A stretch of 64,000 nt of DNA from Streptomyces toxytricini. Lineage in GTDB: Bacteria > Actinomycetota > Actinomycetes > Streptomycetales > Streptomycetaceae. The translations under genes were made by a program, and so were the position numbers. Every line of letters begins with the position of its first letter. Within the stretch, counting starts at the first letter, position 1. The stretch spans positions 21,575 through 85,574 of the forward strand of contig NZ_BMTY01000030.1 in assembly GCF_014649915.1 (NCBI RefSeq), in the 5' to 3' direction. The notes under the pieces are model-generated. The model saw only the letters and a program-made list of their open reading frames with translations. It had not been told where the DNA came from and did no database searches. Positions 8,659 through 18,315 of the stretch are shown in pieces.

Positions 8659-10787
8659 TACGCGGCCCTCCTGTGGGTGTGCGGTGACGCGGTCGCCACC
8701 GATGTGCGTACGTCCTTCACGAGCCCGGCCAGCGCATCGGCCCGCAGCCCGTCCAGCGTGACGGCCGGCCCGCCGAGGTCGGCGGCCAGCGCCCCGGCCA
8801 GGCCCAGCCGGACCGGGCCCGCCTCGCAGTCCACGACGATCGACGCCACCCCGTCCGCGGCCAGCAGGCGGGCGCTGCGCGCGGCTACCTCGCGGGCATC
8901 GCCGCCGTGGGCGCCGGCCGAGGTGGCCCGCCCGTCGGTGACGACCACCAGCAGGGGGCGGCGGCTGGGGTCGCGCAGCCGCTCCACCCGCAGCACCTCC
9001 CGCGCCTTCAGCAGGCCCGCGGCGAGCGGGGTGCGGCCGCCGGTCGGCAGCTGCTCCAGCCGCACCGCGGCCGCGTCCACCGAGGAGGTCGGCGGCAGCG
9101 CCAGCTCCGCGGCCGCGCCGCGGAAGGTGACCAGGCCGACCTTGTCCCGCTGCTGGTAGGCGTCCAGCAGCAGCGACAGCACGGCGCCCTTCACCGCGCC
9201 CATGCGCTGCCTGGCGGCCATGGAGCCGGAGGCGTCGACGGCGAAGAGCACGAGGTTGCCCTCGCGGCCCTCCCGGGTGGCCTGGCGCAGGTCGTCCTTG
9301 CGGACCACGAGACCGCGGCCGCTGCGGCCGCGGGCCTTCTGGTGCGGGGCCGCGGCCTGCAGGGTGGCGGCCAGGTGCAGCTTCGTCAGCCGCCCGGCGG
9401 GGCGCTGCGCCCCCGTGGTCCGGCCGTGCGCGGTCCGGGCGCGCGAACGCCGCCCGGCCGCGCCCTCGCCGAGTCCCGGCACGCTGAACATCCGCGTCCG
9501 GAACGGCTCGGCCGCCCGAACGGGGGCCTGCTCGGCCGCCGGTGCCGAAGCGGGGGAGGGGGAGGCGGGCCCGTCCGGCGCCTCGGGGGCCTCCGGGCCC
9601 GCGGACGGGTCCGCCGGCTGCTCGGGAGCGGCCTCGGGCCCGCCGCCCTGCGGGGGCACGCCGCCGCCGTCCGGGCCGCCGCCGTCCGGGCCGCCGCCGT
9701 CGGGGCCGTCGTCGCCGGGGCCGGGGTCCGGCTGCGGGTCGGGCTCCGGGTCCGGGTCGGGCTCCGGCTCGTCGTCGGGGAAGCCGTCCAGGATCCGGTC
9801 CAGCAGGGCCTCGTCCAGGCCGGGCGCGTCGAACGGGTTGCGCCGCCTGCGGTGCGGCAGGGCCAGCAGGGCGGCCTGCCGGACGTCCTCCTTCAGCACC
9901 GCCGTGCGCCCGGCCCAGGCGGCCAGCGCGGCCGCCGTGCGGGCCATGACGATGTCGGCGCGCATGCCGTCCACCTCGAAGCCGGCGCAGACCGCCGCGA
10001 TCATCAGCAACGCGTCGTCGCCCAGCCGGACCTTCGGCAGGAGCGCCCGTGCGGCCGCCACACCGGCCCGGACCGCCGCCTCGTCACCGGCCCAGCGGGC
10101 CGCGAAGGCGGCGGGGTCGTCCTCGTAGGCGAGCCTGCGCCGGACCACCTCGACGCGCTGCTCCGGCTCCCGGGAGGCGGCCACCTCCACGGTCAGCCCG
10201 AACCGGTCGAGCAACTGCGGGCGCAGCTCGCCCTCTTCCGGGTTCATCGTGCCGACGAGCAGGAACCGCGCGGCGTGCCGGACGGAGACGCCTTCGCGCT
10301 CGATGTGGCAACTGCCCATGGCGGCGGCGTCCAGCAGCGAGTCCACCAGGTGGTCATGGAGCAGATTGACCTCGTCGACGTAGAGGATGCCGCGGTGCGC
10401 GGCCGCGAGCAGGCCCGGCTCGAAGGCCTTCACCCCGTCGGCGAGGGCCCGTTCGATGTCGAGCGCGCCGACCAGGCGGTCCTCGGAGGCGCCGACCGGC
10501 AGCTCCACCATCCGGGCGGGCCGTGCCGTACCGGGGCCCGGCTCGTGGGGGCCGTCGGGGCAGGCCGGGTCCGGGGCGGCGGGCGCGCAGCTGAAGCGGC
10601 AGCCGGGCACCACGTCGACCTCCGGCAGCACGGCGGAAAGCGCACGCACCGCCGTCGATTTGGCCGTGCCCTTCTCGCCGCGGACCAGCACCCCGCCGAC
10701 CGCCGGGCTGACGGCGTTGAGCAGCAGCGCCAGCCGGAGGTCGTCCTGGCCGACCACGGCCGAGAAGGGAAAGAGGGCGCTGCTCAT
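8658..10787 (-). CDS. Fused ChlI/ChlD-type Mg/cobalt chelatase subunit
   Basis: A 709-residue protein. The N-terminal half is an AAA+ ATPase like ChlI/BchI (FSAVVGQDDLRLALLLN, P-loop GEKGTAKST near residue 40, Walker B GILYVDEVNLL near 130, LLVGTMNPEEGELRPQLLDRFG). A Pro/Asp/Gly-rich low-complexity linker (about 345-425) leads to a C-terminal von Willebrand A domain with the MIDAS motif DASGSM near 545 and VVVTDGRATS near 640. In actinomycetes this fusion stands in for separate CobS/CobT or ChlI/ChlD subunits and is expected to work with CobN (not in this window) to insert cobalt. ATG 10787 is preceded by GAAGGAG. The TAATG overlap couples it to cobO. Confidence 0.9.
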   Translation of the reverse strand: MSSALFPFSAVVGQDDLRLALLLNAVSPAVGGVLVRGEKGTAKSTAVRALSAVLPEVDVVPGCRFSCAPAAPDPACPDGPHEPGPGTARPARMVELPVGASEDRLVGALDIERALADGVKAFEPGLLAAAHRGILYVDEVNLLHDHLVDSLLDAAAMGSCHIEREGVSVRHAARFLLVGTMNPEEGELRPQLLDRFGLTVEVAASREPEQRVEVVRRRLAYEDDPAAFAARWAGDEAAVRAGVAAARALLPKVRLGDDALLMIAAVCAGFEVDGMRADIVMARTAAALAAWAGRTAVLKEDVRQAALLALPHRRRRNPFDAPGLDEALLDRILDGFPDDEPEPDPDPEPDPQPDPGPGDDGPDGGGPDGGGPDGGGVPPQGGGPEAAPEQPADPSAGPEAPEAPDGPASPSPASAPAAEQAPVRAAEPFRTRMFSVPGLGEGAAGRRSRARTAHGRTTGAQRPAGRLTKLHLAATLQAAAPHQKARGRSGRGLVVRKDDLRQATREGREGNLVLFAVDASGSMAARQRMGAVKGAVLSLLLDAYQQRDKVGLVTFRGAAAELALPPTSSVDAAAVRLEQLPTGGRTPLAAGLLKAREVLRVERLRDPSRRPLLVVVTDGRATSAGAHGGDAREVAARSARLLAADGVASIVVDCEAGPVRLGLAGALAADLGGPAVTLDGLRADALAGLVKDVRTSVATASPHTHRRAA

Positions 10788-10858
10788 GAACCGATCACTC
10801 CTTCGAGTGGCTTGTCGTCGATGCGCACGTTCAGGCCCGGCCGAGGTGTTTCCGTGCT

Positions 10859-10874
10859 CCCCGCACGTGCGGGG
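10859..10874. promoter_or_regulatory. Perfect 16-nt palindrome between cobQ and the chelatase gene
   Basis: CCCCGCACGTGCGGGG, a self-complementary 16-mer centred on CACGTG, lies in the only sizeable gap (97 bp) of the cob operon, about 70 bp before the chelatase start. It could be a regulator site, an RNA processing hairpin or a weak attenuator; the sequence alone does not decide. Confidence 0.3.
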
Positions 10875-10884
10875 ACGGCGGCGG

Positions 10885-12408
10885 TCACGGCGCCCCCGGC
10901 GGGAGGAAGGGGAGGCCCGCCGGGGCGCCGCCCTCGATCAGGCGGAGCAGGGCCCCGGTGTCGGCGTGTTCCTCGATCAGGTCGCCGAGCAGGTCGAGCT
11001 GCTCCTCGCGGAGCCCCGCGAAGGAGGTGTCCGGGGCCGGCACGAACCGCCGCCCGGCCGCGGCCGCGACCTCGCGCAGGAAGGCCCGCCGGAACCCGTC
11101 CGACTCCAGGGAGCCGTGCCAGTGGGTGCCCCAGACCGCGCCGACCCGGCAGCCGTCCAGGAACGGCTCCCCGCCCAGCACCTCGGCCACACCGTGGTGG
11201 ATCTCGTACCCGTCGACGGGCTCGCCGAGCGCCGTACCGGTCGGCCGGGCCAGGGTCTTCTCCCGGGCGAAGCGGACCCGCACCGGCAGCAGGCCGAGCC
11301 CTGCCACGGATCCGGCCCTGGACTCGACGTGGTCCTCGATGTGCTCGCCGAGCGCCTGGAAGCCGCCGCAGATGCCGAGCACCGGCCGCCCCTCCGCGGC
11401 GCGCCGCACCAGCGCGTCGGCGAGCCCGCGCTCGCGCAGCCACTCCAGGGCGCGGACCGTGCCCCGGGTGCCGGGGACGACGACGAGGTCGGCGTCGGCG
11501 AGCTCCTCGGCCCGGTCCACGAACCGCACGACCACGCCCGGCTCGGCCGCCAGCGCGTCCACGTCGGTGAAGTTCGACATCAGGGGCACCGCGCAGACCG
11601 CGACCCGCAGCACGTCCTCGCCGACCGGCGGGGCGACGACCGACTCGCGCACGGCTCCGCGCAGCGAGACCCGCAGGCCGTCCTCCTCGTCGATGCCGAG
11701 CCCGTGCCGGTAGGGCAGCACCCCGTACGTGGCGCGGCCGGTCAGCGACCGCAGCATCTCCATGCCCGGCTCCAGCAGCGAGACGTCGCCGCGGAACTTG
11801 TTCACCAGGTAGCCCGCGATCAGCGACTGGTCCGCTTCCGACAGCAGCGCCGTGGTCCCGAAGAAGGAGGCGAAGACGCCGCCCCGGTCGATGTCGCCGA
11901 CCACGACGACGGGGAACCGGGCGGCCCGTGCGATGCCCATGTTGACGATGTCGGTCCGGCGCAGGTTGATCTCGGCCGGGCTGCCGGCCCCCTCGCAGAT
12001 CACGGCGTCATACGTGCCCCGCAGCTGCTCCAGGCAGTCGGTGACGACGCCGAGGAGCTGCTCCTGCCGCCCGCCGTGGTAGCCGCGGGCGCTCATCTCG
12101 CCGACCGGCTTGCCGAGCAGCACCACCTGGCTGCTGCGGTCGCTGCCCGGCTTGAGCAGGACGGGGTTCATCGGCGCGGTCGGCTCGACGCCCGCCGCCT
12201 GCGCCTGCATGGCCTGCGCCCGCCCGATCTCGGCGCCCTCGCGGGTGACGAACGAGTTCAGCGACATGTTCTGCGCCTTGAACGGCGCCACCTTCACGCC
12301 CTGCCGGGCCAGCCAGCGGCAGATGCCCGCCGTGACCACGCTCTTGCCGGCGTCCGAGGTCGTCCCCGCGACGAGGAGACCCCCCGCCGGCCTGCTGCCG
12401 CCGCTCAT
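10885..12408 (-). CDS. cobQ: Cobyric acid synthase
   Basis: A 507-residue CobQ/CbiP amidotransferase that amidates side chains b, d, e and g of adenosylcobyrinate a,c-diamide. The ATPase half has GTTSDAGKSVVTAG near residue 15, PFKAQNMSLNSFVT near 45, VICEGAGSPAEINL near 130 and VVGDIDRGGVFAS near 165. The glutaminase half has the Cys nucleophile in LGICGGFQALG near 340 and a late His in WGTHWHGSLE near 430. Start ATG 12408 overlaps the cobD stop as ATGA. The longer frame running up to 13233 is antisense-like read-through inside cobD and is not used. Confidence 0.94.
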   Translation of the reverse strand: MSGGSRPAGGLLVAGTTSDAGKSVVTAGICRWLARQGVKVAPFKAQNMSLNSFVTREGAEIGRAQAMQAQAAGVEPTAPMNPVLLKPGSDRSSQVVLLGKPVGEMSARGYHGGRQEQLLGVVTDCLEQLRGTYDAVICEGAGSPAEINLRRTDIVNMGIARAARFPVVVVGDIDRGGVFASFFGTTALLSEADQSLIAGYLVNKFRGDVSLLEPGMEMLRSLTGRATYGVLPYRHGLGIDEEDGLRVSLRGAVRESVVAPPVGEDVLRVAVCAVPLMSNFTDVDALAAEPGVVVRFVDRAEELADADLVVVPGTRGTVRALEWLRERGLADALVRRAAEGRPVLGICGGFQALGEHIEDHVESRAGSVAGLGLLPVRVRFAREKTLARPTGTALGEPVDGYEIHHGVAEVLGGEPFLDGCRVGAVWGTHWHGSLESDGFRRAFLREVAAAAGRRFVPAPDTSFAGLREEQLDLLGDLIEEHADTGALLRLIEGGAPAGLPFLPPGAP

Positions 12409-13364
12409 CCGCGCCCCTTCCCCGGGCGGCGCGACACCGCGTACCGCAGTGCGACGCACGCCCCCAGTGCCAGCCAGGTCACGCGCTGCGAGAGCCGCAC
12501 CGCGCGTTCGATGTCGGCGACCTCGACGGGCCGCCCGTACGCCCCGTTCAGCACGGCCCGGTGCTCGACCCGCCCCCCGTACGCGAGGGTGCCGCCGAGC
12601 CGTACGCCGAGGGCGCCCGCGAAGGACGCCTCCACCGGCCCGGCGTTGGGGCTGGGGTGGGCGCCGGCGTCGGCCCGCCAGGCGCGCAGGGCCCCGCGGC
12701 GGTCCGGCCCGGCGGCCGCGGCGGCCAGGGCCGTCAGCCGGGCCCCGGGCCAGCCGGCGAGGTCGTCGAGGCGGGCGGACGCCCAGCCGTAGCGGAGGTG
12801 GCGGGGCGACTTGTGGCCGACCATCGCGTCGAGGGTGTTCACGGCGCGGAAGGCGGCCAGCCCCGGGACGCCGGCGACGGCCCCCCACACCAGGGCGCCG
12901 ACGACCGCGTCGGAGGTGTTCTCGGCGACGGATTCGACGACGGCGCGGGCGATCTGCTGCCCGTCGAGGGAGTGCGGGTCGCGCCCGCAGAGGTGCGGCA
13001 GCCGCTCCCGGGCGACGTCCACGTCGCCGGCGGCGAGGGCGCCGCCGATGGCGCGGGCCTCCCGGCCCAGCGTGGTGCCGCCGACGACGGCCCAGGTGGC
13101 GGCCGCCGTCAGGGCGATACGGGCGGCAGCGGGGCGGGAGCGTACGGCGCGCGCGGCGAGCGCGCCGAGCGCGGCCGCGCCCCCGGCGCACACCGCGGCA
13201 TGCGCCACGCCGTTGGACCGCCGGTCGCGCCACAGGGCGCGTTCCACGGCGGCGGCGGCTCGTCCGAAGGCGGCGACGGGGTGCCCGCGGCGCGGATCAC
13301 CGAGGATCCGGTCGGCGATCAGGCCCGCCGTCGCGCCGTACGCGAAGACGCGATCGGCACGCAT
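12405..13364 (-). CDS. cobD: Adenosylcobinamide-phosphate synthase (CbiB/CobD), membrane protein
   Basis: A 319-residue polytopic membrane protein (318-325 in the family) that joins aminopropanol (phosphate) to adenosylcobyric acid. Recognisable parts are the N-terminal GLIADRILGDPRRGHPVAAFG, the loop RAVVESVAENTSDAVVGAL near residue 170, FRAVNTLDAMVGHKSPRH near 200 and AHPSPNAGPVEASFAGALG near 260. ATG 13364 was chosen because a GAGGAC sequence precedes it. A GTG six codons upstream (13382) is also possible. It is the first gene after the B12 riboswitch and overlaps cobQ by ATGA. Confidence 0.92.
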   Translation of the reverse strand: MRADRVFAYGATAGLIADRILGDPRRGHPVAAFGRAAAAVERALWRDRRSNGVAHAAVCAGGAAALGALAARAVRSRPAAARIALTAAATWAVVGGTTLGREARAIGGALAAGDVDVARERLPHLCGRDPHSLDGQQIARAVVESVAENTSDAVVGALVWGAVAGVPGLAAFRAVNTLDAMVGHKSPRHLRYGWASARLDDLAGWPGARLTALAAAAAGPDRRGALRAWRADAGAHPSPNAGPVEASFAGALGVRLGGTLAYGGRVEHRAVLNGAYGRPVEVADIERAVRLSQRVTWLALGACVALRYAVSRRPGKGRG

Positions 13365-13399
13365 GTGCAGGTATGTCCTCACTCAGGGTCCGCGCCCTG

Positions 13400-13555
13400 G
13401 TTCGACGTGTCCGGCGGCGAGAGTTCCTGGCTCCCGGGGCGCCGGCCCGGTGCGGGCCGGCCGTGCTCCCCGGTGACAGTGGCGGGACCGCGCCGGATTC
13501 GCACCGGACTTCCTCTGCTGCCGCCGTGATGGCTCCGGCAGTCCACCACGCCCCG
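13400..13555 (-). promoter_or_regulatory. Cobalamin (B12) riboswitch ahead of cobD
   Basis: On the minus strand the leader shows the conserved core of the cobalamin class: GGAAGTCCGGTG (13513-13502) followed by GAATCCGG, then GCCACTGT (13483-13476), and the B12 box GAGCCAGGAACTCTCGCCG (13433-13415). A preceding TGCCG...CGGCA hairpin (about 13545-13525) fits P3. The B12 box ends about 50 nt before the cobD start, a geometry that allows occlusion of its ribosome binding site. When adenosylcobalamin binds, expression of the downstream cob operon should fall. Outer boundaries are approximate. Confidence 0.93.
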
Positions 13556-13610
13556 CGATGGCCCGTCAACTTGCCGTTGACCAGCCCGAACGGGGACGTA
13601 CATACGGGAA

Positions 13611-13637
13611 CTCCCCCCGGGCCGGGCCCGGGGGGAG
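13611..13637. terminator. GC-rich hairpin terminator between the pit unit and the B12 riboswitch
   Basis: A 13-bp perfect stem (13611-13623 pairing with 13625-13637) of C/G runs with an almost absent loop. It sits after the small membrane-protein gene, which is transcribed leftward, and before the riboswitch, separating the phosphate unit from the cob operon. There is no U-tract, as is usual in Streptomyces. Confidence 0.6.
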
Positions 13638-13680
13638 TCGTCGGCGCGTGCGCGTACGGGCGCTGGGCCCGCACACGGGA

Positions 13681-13902
13681 TCAGGCGATGATCAGGTAGA
13701 TCCCGTACGCCACGGCGGCGGCGCAGAGCGCGAAGCAGGCGTAGGCGCCGGTGCGGGCCAGGGCGGCACCGCCGCCCGCGTCGGTGGCGGCCTCGTGCTT
13801 GGACAGGCCCACCATGCCCAGGGTGAACAGGGCGACGAGGGCGACGGTGGCGAAGAGGCTGACTCCGAAGACGGAGCCCAGGGCTGCCCAGTCGATCTTC
13901 AT
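13681..13902 (-). CDS. Small membrane protein downstream of the phosphate transporter
   Basis: A 73-residue protein beginning MKIDWAALG with two hydrophobic helices (about 10-31 and 50-72) separated by a short charged loop (SKHEAATDAGG). It starts 23 bp after the pit stop and reads in the same direction, so it is very likely co-transcribed with the phosphate transporter. I recognise it as a conserved Streptomyces companion of pit but know no function. It could be an accessory subunit or an assembly factor of the carrier. Confidence 0.75.
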   Translation of the reverse strand: MKIDWAALGSVFGVSLFATVALVALFTLGMVGLSKHEAATDAGGGAALARTGAYACFALCAAAVAYGIYLIIA

Positions 13903-13925
13903 GCTGGCTGAACCTTCTCTGCTCG

Positions 13926-15185
<1,260 letters not shown>

Positions 15186-15232
15186 TTACCCAGGCTTCTG
15201 TTTGGCGTCAGTGGCACGGCGACCGTAGGCAA

Positions 15233-15254
15233 CGTGGGTGAACGGAAGATGAAC
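15233..15254 (-). promoter_or_regulatory. PHO box (two 11-nt direct repeats) upstream of pitH2
   Basis: On the minus strand, GTTCATCTTCC (15254-15244) is followed immediately by GTTCACCCACG (15243-15233). This is the GTTCACC-type direct repeat unit of 11 nt recognised by PhoP in Streptomyces. It lies 48 nt before the pit start codon. Phosphate limitation, through PhoR-PhoP, should therefore control the transporter. In the rest of the 329-bp gap (15186-15514) I see nothing else definite. Confidence 0.8.
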
Positions 15255-15514
15255 TGACCCCGTCGATGCGATGGACGCCCCGGCTTCCGGAGCGGCCCGT
15301 TCCTCACCTTTTAGAGGGATGTATCCCGATTAATGCACGTCAAAGCGGGGTTAACGAGCCCCTCCGGGCGCCCCGCGCAGCCGCTCGACCGGTTCCGAAA
15401 CCCGACCGGAAGTGATTCACATCACCCGGTGAAACCCCTCGTGGGCGACACCCCGAACGGTCACCGAGCCCTGCCCGATCACGTTCCGCTTCCGGCCCCT
15501 CACGGAATCCTCCG

Positions 15515-16681
15515 GTGGCCCGCCCGCGCACACGGTCCGACACTGGAGCGGTGCGTACCGCCACGGTGACGGCAGCGGCCGTCGCGACCACCCTCCTCGG
15601 TGCCGGCGCGGCCGCGGTAGCGGCGGGCCGGCTCGCCGCGGACGCCGCCCTGCGGCCCGTCCCCGGCCGCCCCCTTCCGGGCGGCCCCCGGCTGACCGTC
15701 CACTCCGCCGACCCCGGCTCGGTGGCCCTCACCCGCTCGCTCGCCTCCCTGCGCCCCGGCACCTACGGCCTCGCCGCCCCCGGCGTCCACGCCGTCGTCG
15801 GCGAGGTCCTCGACCGGGCCGACCGCGACCCCGACACCGTCGTGCGCCGGCTCCTCGCCGTCACCCACGGCAGCCTCGACCCCGGCACCCGCGTCGTCCT
15901 CACCCCCCAGGTCCACCTCGGCGACCCCGGCAGTGCGCTCGGCCTCGAACACGCCGACGTCGACGTCCCCGGCGAGCTCGGCGGCATGCCCGCCTGGTTC
16001 GTGCCCGGCGCCCGCGCCACCTGGGTGATCGCCGTCCACGGCCTCGGCACCGGACGCGAGCACCCCATGGTCGTCATGCCCTGCCTGCAGCGGCTGGGCC
16101 TGCCCGTCCTCGCCCTCGCCTACCGCGGCGACCTCGGCGCCCCCGCCTCCCCCGACGGCCTCGGCCACCTCGGCGAATCCGAATGGCGCGACGTCGACGC
16201 CGCCATCCGCTACGCCCTGCGCTACGGCGCCCGCCGCGTCATCCTGCACGGCTGGTCGACCGGCGCCGCCATGGCCCTCCACACCGCCGAGCGCTCCGCC
16301 CTCGCCGACCGCATCAGCGGACTCGTCCTCGACTCCCCCGTCCTCGACTGGCACGCCACCCTCCGCGCCCTGGCCGCCGCCCGCCACACCCCGGCCGCCC
16401 TGCTCCCGCTCGCCGTGCGCGCCGCCGAAGGGCGGGCCGGACTCCGCGCCGGACGCCGGGCCCCCGGAGAGGACCCCCGCGCCCTGCGCGTCCCCGTCCT
16501 CCTCTTCCACGGCCCCGACGACACGATCGCCCCCTGGGAGCCCTCACGCCGCCTCGCCGCGGCCCGCCCCGACCTCGTCACCCTCCGGACCGTTCCCGAC
16601 GCCCCCCACGGCGCCATGTGGAACGCCGACCCCGAGCGGTACGAGGAGGCCCTGCGGCGCTTCCTCACCCCGCTGATGTGA
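15515..16681 (+). CDS. Alpha/beta hydrolase, probably membrane-anchored or secreted
   Basis: A 388-residue protein with an N-terminal hydrophobic stretch (TVTAAAVATTLLGAGAAAVAAG, about residues 17-38) that is a signal-anchor. Next comes a long variable region, and then an alpha/beta-hydrolase core: oxyanion motif VHGLGTGREHP near 180, the nucleophile elbow HGWSTGAAMA near 250, an acid in LLFHGPDDTIAP near 335 and the catalytic His in PDAPHGAMWN near 365. The substrate is not predictable. GTG 15515 was chosen; GTG 15551 is an in-frame alternative that would put the hydrophobic segment at the very N-terminus and has a GGAG only 2 nt away. Confidence 0.75.
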   Translation: MARPRTRSDTGAVRTATVTAAAVATTLLGAGAAAVAAGRLAADAALRPVPGRPLPGGPRLTVHSADPGSVALTRSLASLRPGTYGLAAPGVHAVVGEVLDRADRDPDTVVRRLLAVTHGSLDPGTRVVLTPQVHLGDPGSALGLEHADVDVPGELGGMPAWFVPGARATWVIAVHGLGTGREHPMVVMPCLQRLGLPVLALAYRGDLGAPASPDGLGHLGESEWRDVDAAIRYALRYGARRVILHGWSTGAAMALHTAERSALADRISGLVLDSPVLDWHATLRALAAARHTPAALLPLAVRAAEGRAGLRAGRRAPGEDPRALRVPVLLFHGPDDTIAPWEPSRRLAAARPDLVTLRTVPDAPHGAMWNADPERYEEALRRFLTPLM

Positions 16682-16829
16682 ACGGCTCACCACCGTGACG
16701 TGAAAGGCCACCGGATCCGGGCCGCACGGGCACCGCAACGAGCTGTATGTCCGCTCTGCACCGGTATCGCCTACCGATAACAACCGGTTCCGTTTGGGCT
16801 TTCGGCCGGTGACGGGCGAGACTTCCTCC

Positions 16830-18251
16830 GTGACGTCCCGAAAGCCTGATGAGCAGTTGGTTCGCGACTCCAGACTCCGACTCGTCTCCCCGCGCTCGGT
16901 CGCGACCGCCCGCAAGGCGGTGACCGACCGGCGCACCCGGCCGGCCTCCCGGCCCCCGGCGGGCACCCCCGGCACGGCCGAACTCGCCCACCGGGCGCGG
17001 GCGTCCCTCGCCGACGCCGTACGGCTCGCCCGCTGGGCGGAGGCCAACCTCGGCGCGGGCGACGGAAACCGGCCCGCACCGGCCGGCGCGCTGCCCGCCG
17101 CGGACGTCGAACGGGCCGCCGTCGACCTGCGGCTGACACACGGGCAGATCCAGGCCGGCTGGGACCGCGCCCGCCTCGCCGGACTCGTCGAAGTCCACGG
17201 CGGCCACGCCCGGCCCGGCTGGCGGCTGCGCGCCTGGGACCGCGACGACACCGCCGTGCTGCGCGGCTGGGTCGCCCTCTTCGACGCCTGGTCGCTCGTC
17301 CACCCCGCACCCGCCGACATCGCGCCCTCGGTCGTCGCCGAAGTGGTCGAGGCGATGCCGCAGCTGCTCTCCCTGCTCCAGCTGTCCGCCGGCCCCGTCA
17401 CCGTCCCCGACCTGCTCGACCTGCTCGGCCAGCGCGTCACCGAACTCCGGGACGAGCGGTGCGAGGTCCCCTACGGACCCCAGCCCGCCCCCGCCACGGC
17501 CTCCGCCGAGGACGCCGCGGCCGGGCCCGGGCCCCTCGCCCGGCTGCTGCGCTGGGCCCTCGGCGGCCTCGCCGCCGTCGACGCCGTCGCCCTCGGCCCC
17601 GCCCAGGCCTCGCTCACCCCCCTCGGCAGCTGGGCCGTCTGGGTCAAGCTGGAGCAGATCTGCGTGGCCGCGCAGAGCCCCGCCGGCAACATCGAGCAGT
17701 CCGCCGCCGCCATGCTGCACGGCTGCGCCGGGCTCACCCCCGGCCCGGCCCGCGCCGAATACCGGGCCTGGCTCGCCGCCCGGCCCGTCGGCCACGCCGT
17801 CGCCGAACTCCTCGACGCCGCCCGCGGCGACGACGCCCTCCTGCGCGGCCTCGCCTTCGAAGCACTCCGCGTCGTCGGCGCCCCCGCCGAACCCGAGGTC
17901 CGGGCCGCAGCCCGGGAACCCGCCCTGCGGCCGTACGCGCTGCTTTGGCTCGCCGAACACGACGGCGTCGACCCCGACGAGGCCCAGGACGTGCTCACCC
18001 CCGAGGAGTCCACCTGGCTCTGGGTGGACACCGCCGCCGCCATCGCCGACCACGGGGAGGCGGAGCTTCTCGCCCGCCACCTGGACTCGGCGGTGCGCAC
18101 CACCGTGCCGAGGCTGCTGGAGGAGGTCCGCGCCGTCGGGCACCCCCGCACGGTGCAGGTCCTCGTCGCCCTGGCCGCCGCCCACCCGGACCCGTCCCTG
18201 GCCAAGGCGGTTCGCCGGGCCGCGTTCCAGGTCCACACGGGCGGCGAATAA
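16830..18251 (+). CDS. Streptomyces-conserved protein of unknown function with a possible winged-helix region
   Basis: A 473-residue Ala/Leu-rich, mainly helical protein that I cannot assign to a family. Near the N-terminus, after a basic stretch (LVSPRSVATARKAVTDRRTR), a segment around VERAAVDLRLTHGQIQAGWDRARLAGLVEVHGG looks like a winged-helix or helical DNA-binding fold. The C-terminal half (EALRVVGAPAEPEV, EEVRAVGHPRTVQVLVAL) resembles HEAT-like helical repeats. There are no membrane segments or catalytic signatures. GTG 16830 is preferred because it begins MTSRKPDEQ. GTG 16809 and TTG 16794 are in frame and possible. The gene stands alone between a hydrolase and a repeat field. Confidence 0.6.
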   Translation: MTSRKPDEQLVRDSRLRLVSPRSVATARKAVTDRRTRPASRPPAGTPGTAELAHRARASLADAVRLARWAEANLGAGDGNRPAPAGALPAADVERAAVDLRLTHGQIQAGWDRARLAGLVEVHGGHARPGWRLRAWDRDDTAVLRGWVALFDAWSLVHPAPADIAPSVVAEVVEAMPQLLSLLQLSAGPVTVPDLLDLLGQRVTELRDERCEVPYGPQPAPATASAEDAAAGPGPLARLLRWALGGLAAVDAVALGPAQASLTPLGSWAVWVKLEQICVAAQSPAGNIEQSAAAMLHGCAGLTPGPARAEYRAWLAARPVGHAVAELLDAARGDDALLRGLAFEALRVVGAPAEPEVRAAAREPALRPYALLWLAEHDGVDPDEAQDVLTPEESTWLWVDTAAAIADHGEAELLARHLDSAVRTTVPRLLEEVRAVGHPRTVQVLVALAAAHPDPSLAKAVRRAAFQVHTGGE

Positions 18252-18315
18252 CGGCCGCCGCCCCGCAGCCGCCGACGCGCCTGAACACACCCGGCGGCGC
18301 TGCCCCCGCACCCTC

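Noticed and set aside
3935..8761. Very long open frame (1608 codons) on the plus strand
   Set aside because: It lies antisense to the CapA, CobC, CobB and CobO genes and has arginine/proline-rich low-complexity translation, as expected for a shadow frame in 70+ % GC DNA.
8907..12792. Two long plus-strand frames over the chelatase, cobQ and cobD genes
   Set aside because: They are antisense to clear cobalamin genes, and their translations show no family motifs, only shadow composition.
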